From: Darksidea phi
Lineage: Eukaryota > Ascomycota > Dothideomycetes > Pleosporales > Lentitheciaceae
Assembly (NCBI GenBank): GCA_030770425.1
Contig: JASJFT010000185.1
Coordinates: 1 to 64,000, forward strand
DNA: 64,000 bases
Direction: 5' to 3'
The notes under the pieces were generated by a model. It was not told where the DNA came from, did not search any database, and saw only the letters and a program-made list of their open reading frames with translations. The first letter of the stretch is position 1, and each line of letters opens with the position of its first letter. Position numbers and translations under genes: made by a program. Positions 60,046 to 64,000 of this stretch are shown piece after piece.

Positions 60046-61355
60046 CTTTGGTCCTACCCTTGAATCGGTTGGTAAAACTAAAAATACTGAAGGACTGAAC
60101 GGCTCTTCGAGGACCCGAAGCAGATCGAGAAATTAAGCTAGCAGTTGGCAAAGTACAACCACGGGAGACGTGCGTACAGTGCGGGACGACCTGGGGTTCA
60201 GGAGTATAAGATGTGCGTGCCTCATCTCTTACCAAGCGTACGGGAAACCTTTGAATATGCACTCAGGCAATAGCGGCTCCCGAGTGTTTCCCATGCAGAG
60301 GATTACTACTTCGGGCATGGTGGATGGTGCAATAATCCAATCAAGATGCGCATAATCCTCGGCGCTTCCATCAGATGATGGTCGGCGGTTATAATTTTGG
60401 TGGTTGGTCGTCCGCGCTGTAAGCGCCAACGCTCATTGCTCGCTACACCGCAACCATGTCCATGTAGACCCTGCATGCTGCAGTGATTCGTCAGACGTCG
60501 TGTGCTGGCTGTGCGCACAGGGCACCAATGTATGTGATGAACTTGCCAGCGGCCCGAAGCGATTCTCGGAGATCTATTTTGAGCGCTTAACGTTGGACTG
60601 GGGCCAGTGAAGGCAGGCTAGCGAAGCTCTGCGTGCCTGTCCCTCCTCACCGAACGCGGAGCATCCATGCCTAGATCCTCTTTCGATGCGGATGATGATC
60701 TTTGGGATGCTGAGTATGATGGTGTAATCCGGCTTTCGTTGTCTCCGGATGCAGTGCAACCATTCCACGCTATTTCCAGCTCACCACGAGAATACAGAGA
60801 CGTGACGAGAACGAGAAGGGACGAGGCGGATTGATCGGCACAATCGTTCTCTTGACTTTGTTGGAGGCTTGCAGCAATGCGCCTTGGAGAGACGCTGAGG
60901 CGTTTTGTAGCCGCCGGGAGATGGGCTAGACCCAAGATGGGCTAGTCTTTGGACTTTTCAGGTACCGGCACTTCGAAATGTGCGTATGAATCGCACTGAA
61001 CTGCCTTGCCGTTTCCGGATGGCGTTTCCGTCCCAGCTGGGCATACAGGCGAGTATATGCAATGACATTGCCGTTGAATTGTGCGCAACACAGTGAAGCT
61101 GGCGTGGCCTGAAAAATTCAGCTTGTTCAACATCACTCCAACTTAGATTCCAGCTAGACTTCGAACCAAACGAGAGTGCAAAACGAGACGATTGACAGGT
61201 CAAACCCGCCTTTGACTACTCCGCACGGGCGCCTAGCAAGCTTCCATTAAGATTTGAGTCGACTGGGCGCTAACCTAATTCGCCTTATCGATAACCCTAA
61301 AAATGATCAGAAAAGTTCATCATCGCTTCATGGCAAAACTTTGACCAAATTCAAG
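60046..61355. other. divergent intergenic region
   Basis: 1.3 kb between the orphan start (60045, minus) and HGH1 start (61356, plus). Short overlapping frames on both strands (for example 60618-60935 minus) with no recognised content. Confidence 0.4.
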
Positions 61356-62734
61356 ATGCCCACAGAACTAGAAGAGGTAGATACACTTTCATCGTGTCAT
61401 ACAGTCTCCTAACACCCTTCCAGCTCGTCGAATTCCTCCATCATGGCAACACGCAAATCCGACAAGTGGGTACGAACACCCCCGCCACGACCCCGCCACG
61501 AAACTCGTACTGACTCCACGCAGCTGCGGAGCACCTCGTCGGATACTCGCAGTCGCATGTAACACTCTTCAAGCGGAACCAACTCGAGCCAGTCAAGGAC
61601 CTAAAACTTGTTGTCAAAGACTATGCGCCGATAGCAAAGAACGGCCTCACTATCCTCATCAACATCTCGCACGATGCTGAAGTGCTAGAGGCGCTTGCGA
61701 AAGACGATGCCTTTCTCGAGACGTTATTGTCGCGGATAACCGTATGTCAGTTCGCCGGGAGAGAGCATGTGTTATATGAGTCGGGAGGCTGATACTGGGT
61801 AGAACAAGAAAGAGCCAAATGCGAACGAAATCGCAATGCTACTCGCCAACATGGCAAAGGATGACTCGCTACAAAGAGTGCTGGAGCTGAAGCGCGATGT
61901 CCCCAAGGATCTCTCGACATCGAAGTGGGCAATAGACCAGTTGCTCGATTGCTTCGTCAAAGGCGCAGAAGGCAGCTACAATAAGGACGCCGACTATGAT
62001 TACTTGTCGTACTTCTTCGCTGACCTAGCAAAGGTGGGAAATTTAGCCATGGCTAGTTACAGAAGCGGGACTCTAATTAAGCACAATAGTTCCCTAAGGG
62101 TCGCGAATACCTCACCTCCCCACAACCCCACGACTCCAACATCATCCCCCTAACCAAACTCCAAGTCTTTACCTCGCACGCCTCGCACATCCGCCGCCTT
62201 GGCGTAGCCTCTACAATCAAAAACTCCGCCTTCCATGTGCCCTCACACCCAACTCTCCTCTCCAACTTGTCGCCAGATCCTACCCTGCCACCACCCTCAA
62301 TAGGCGCAAACCTCCTGCCTTACCTCCTCCTCCCACTCATGGGTCCCGAAGAATACTCCGACGAAGATACAGAAGGTATGCTTGACGAGCTGCAGTTGCT
62401 GGAACCGGATAAGGAGAGGGAGAGTGATGTGCAGATTATGAAGACACACCTAGAGACGCTGCTGTTGTTGTGTACGACTAAGGAGGGGAGGGGGGTGCTG
62501 AGGCAGGTTAAGGTATACCCAATTGTTCGAGAAACACACCTTCATGTTGAGGATGAGGGCGTACGCGAGGCGTGTGACAGGATGGTACAGATGCTTATGC
62601 GCAAAGAGGAGGGTGAGGAGGATGAGATACCAAATGTTGCTGGTCTCGAGGTAGGCGCAAATGCAGGAAAGTTGGTCGAGCTAAAGAGCGATGAGGAAGA
62701 AGACGAAGATGAGAGGATTGTTGATATCTGCTGA
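61356..62734 (+). CDS. HGH1: Hgh1, eEF2-folding co-chaperone (armadillo-like)
   Basis: Five exons: 61356-61376, 61424-61469, 61524-61741, 61803-62033, 62090-62734; introns 47-61 bp; 386 aa, normal for the family. The first exon codes only MPTELEE. Hgh1 is a cytosolic armadillo-repeat protein that, with TRiC/CCT and Hsp90, helps fold elongation factor 2. Recognisable blocks: LVEFLHHGNTQIRQVAAEHL (across two introns), TILINISHD, MLLANMAKDD, FPKGREYL right after the last intron, and the C-terminal LPLMGPEEYSDEDTEGM, ending in an acidic tail (SDEEEDEDERIVDIC). The second donor (61470) is preferred over the nearby GTGGGT at 61466 because only it gives the QVAAEH join in frame. Confidence 0.92.
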
Positions 62735-63427
62735 GGACTAGTATCTGTCATAATGTAACGCCTCTGATATGCAACATACACGTCTATAATGGACAGCCCC
62801 CACATCACTCTTTCGTAGGCCTTATCGCTCCTGTCAAAATCATCTACATCACTCCCCTCCCCTCTCTGAGCGGACTAGCCAAGAAGCTCCTCTTGTGCAA
62901 AATTATATCGCATCTAATCCTTCCTACAGAGAGAGTCATACGGTTTCAATGTATATGGGCCAAACGTAGGACATGGGTGTAATTATGGTTGTAGTACCGT
63001 GTGTAGAGGCTTATTTTTATTAGATAGCGCCGTATACATATATGTGAATTTATTGAACTGTCTTAGTTAAAAAGACTAAGCACTCCACATGTGTGACTTG
63101 GTAGGGCTTAATAAGCTATTTCCATAATCTTTTGTCTATAGCAAAGGAAGTATAGTAGCTAACTTTTAATATTCTAAATTCAGTATAGCTTCGTTGTAAG
63201 CAAAGGAAATCAATGTAGATGTGCTTAGGTGTGTAGACGACTGGGAAGGTTAACCCAATTGAACTATTAGCTAAACCAGGGTTTGGGTATGGTGAAGCGA
63301 TCGTGCGTGGAGCAGAGATGCCAGCAAAGGGAACATTCGCATGCTTATCCAGCCATCCTACAGCATAGTAGAAGATGAATTCTGCCCACAAATAACAAAG
63401 TTTCGCTTCTAGCGATCTTCCTCATTT
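62735..63427. other. AT-rich intergenic, convergent genes
   Basis: 3' flanks of HGH1 and the MFS gene. 63000-63250 is TpA-rich without a coding frame. A moderately RIP-like look, but no repeat pair found within the window. Confidence 0.4.
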
Positions 63428-64000
63428 TCACCGTGTCTCACTCTTCTCACCGGCAGCAACCTCAGCCAATACCTTTTCTTCAACCCCCGTCTCCTCATCC
63501 CGCTTTTCGTTCTGTCCCAAGTGCCCGACCTCAGCAGTCTTTCCATCTGCACTATTCGCATTTTTCTTCTTGAAACTCCACCCGCCCTTCCACCCAACCC
63601 ACCTCGTCTCCCACGGGCCCCTAGCAAGCATGGTCAAAATAGCTGCACCGATGAACCCGACGCTCGCGCTACCAGACCCTATCCAGCCAGCTCGGGCGTA
63701 AATGTGGTTACCAGCGGCGGTGCCGACAATTTGTCCACAGAAAGTGGCTACCACGAACGCTGTGTTGACGCCATTGCGCCTCTTAGGTTCAACCGCGTAG
63801 ATAGAACTCCGATTCGCTATCTGCACCGTTTGCAGGCCGAAGTCTGCTAGAAACGCCTGTAACACAGGACCAGCGACGTTGAACGGTCCGATATACGTTC
63901 CTAAGCAGACACCCACTAGACAACAGAAGAGGCCGACAAGGGCAGACAAGTGCGGCACAAAGCGATCCGTAACTTTGCGAGCATAGACCGGACCAAAGCA
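63428..64000 (-). CDS. MFS transporter, C-terminal part (cut by window edge)
   Basis: Open frame from the right edge (FGPVYARKVTDRFVPHLSAL) to TGA at 63428; at least 190 residues. Membrane segments: LSALVGLFCCLVGVCLGTYIG, a conserved periplasmic/cytosolic loop NRSSIYAVEPKRRNGVNTAF, then FVVATFCGQIVGTAAGNHIY (a major-facilitator C-half signature) and SASVGFIGAAILTML. The cytosolic tail is charged (Lys/Glu-rich, about 70 residues). Drug:H+ antiporter-type MFS proteins are the closest match by eye; substrate unknown. The beginning lies outside the window, so introns upstream cannot be judged. Confidence 0.85.
   Translation of the reverse strand, partial: CFGPVYARKVTDRFVPHLSALVGLFCCLVGVCLGTYIGPFNVAGPVLQAFLADFGLQTVQIANRSSIYAVEPKRRNGVNTAFVVATFCGQIVGTAAGNHIYARAGWIGSGSASVGFIGAAILTMLARGPWETRWVGWKGGWSFKKKNANSADGKTAEVGHLGQNEKRDEETGVEEKVLAEVAAGEKSETR

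Overview
The window is nuclear DNA from a filamentous ascomycete (Pezizomycotina; a Dothideomycete is my best guess, which I cannot prove here). Evidence: short introns (about 43-66 bp, a few near 133 bp) with GTRNGT-type donors and CTRAY-type branch points; typical fungal proteins (Arp9, Nte1, Ath1, Hgh1, HET, Clr5, NACHT/NLR); and AT-rich, TpA-heavy islands that look like repeat-induced point mutation (RIP).

Layout. 1-306 is an AT-rich island. 307-4976 (-) is a six-exon NACHT NLR-like gene. 4977-7577 has no convincing gene. 7578-9493 (-) encodes a secreted Ala/Gln/Glu/Lys repeat protein resembling LEA proteins. 9494-13053 is gene-poor with one small secreted-protein candidate. 13054-30848 is a housekeeping block: guanine deaminase and ARP9 on minus, then NTE1 (divergent from ARP9) and GCV2 on plus, followed by a Clr5-ankyrin gene. 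31816-32088 is a mutated coding relic. 32527-43587 holds ETF-ubiquinone oxidoreductase, an SR splicing factor with a 6-nt microexon, a beta-lactamase-like protein, a transferrin-receptor/PSMA-like protein that has lost two active-site residues, and a short-chain dehydrogenase. 44304-48853 holds an orphan protein and acid trehalase. 50414-51565 is a disabled phosphotransferase next to another AT-rich island. 52429-54651 is a HET-domain gene. 54652-57768 carries a 0.41-kb tandem duplication and more AT-rich DNA. 57769-62734 holds a proline-rich orphan and HGH1, and the right edge cuts an MFS transporter.

Themes. GCV2 and ETF-QO are both mitochondrial amino-acid catabolism enzymes. The NLR and HET genes, and less certainly the Clr5-ankyrin gene, belong to expanding fungal families; the first two are linked to self/non-self recognition, and they lie beside or between RIP-like islands and pseudogenes, as expected of accessory DNA. 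No CRISPR array, rRNA or tRNA gene was recognised. All exon joins were inferred by reading splice signals and frame, not from transcripts.
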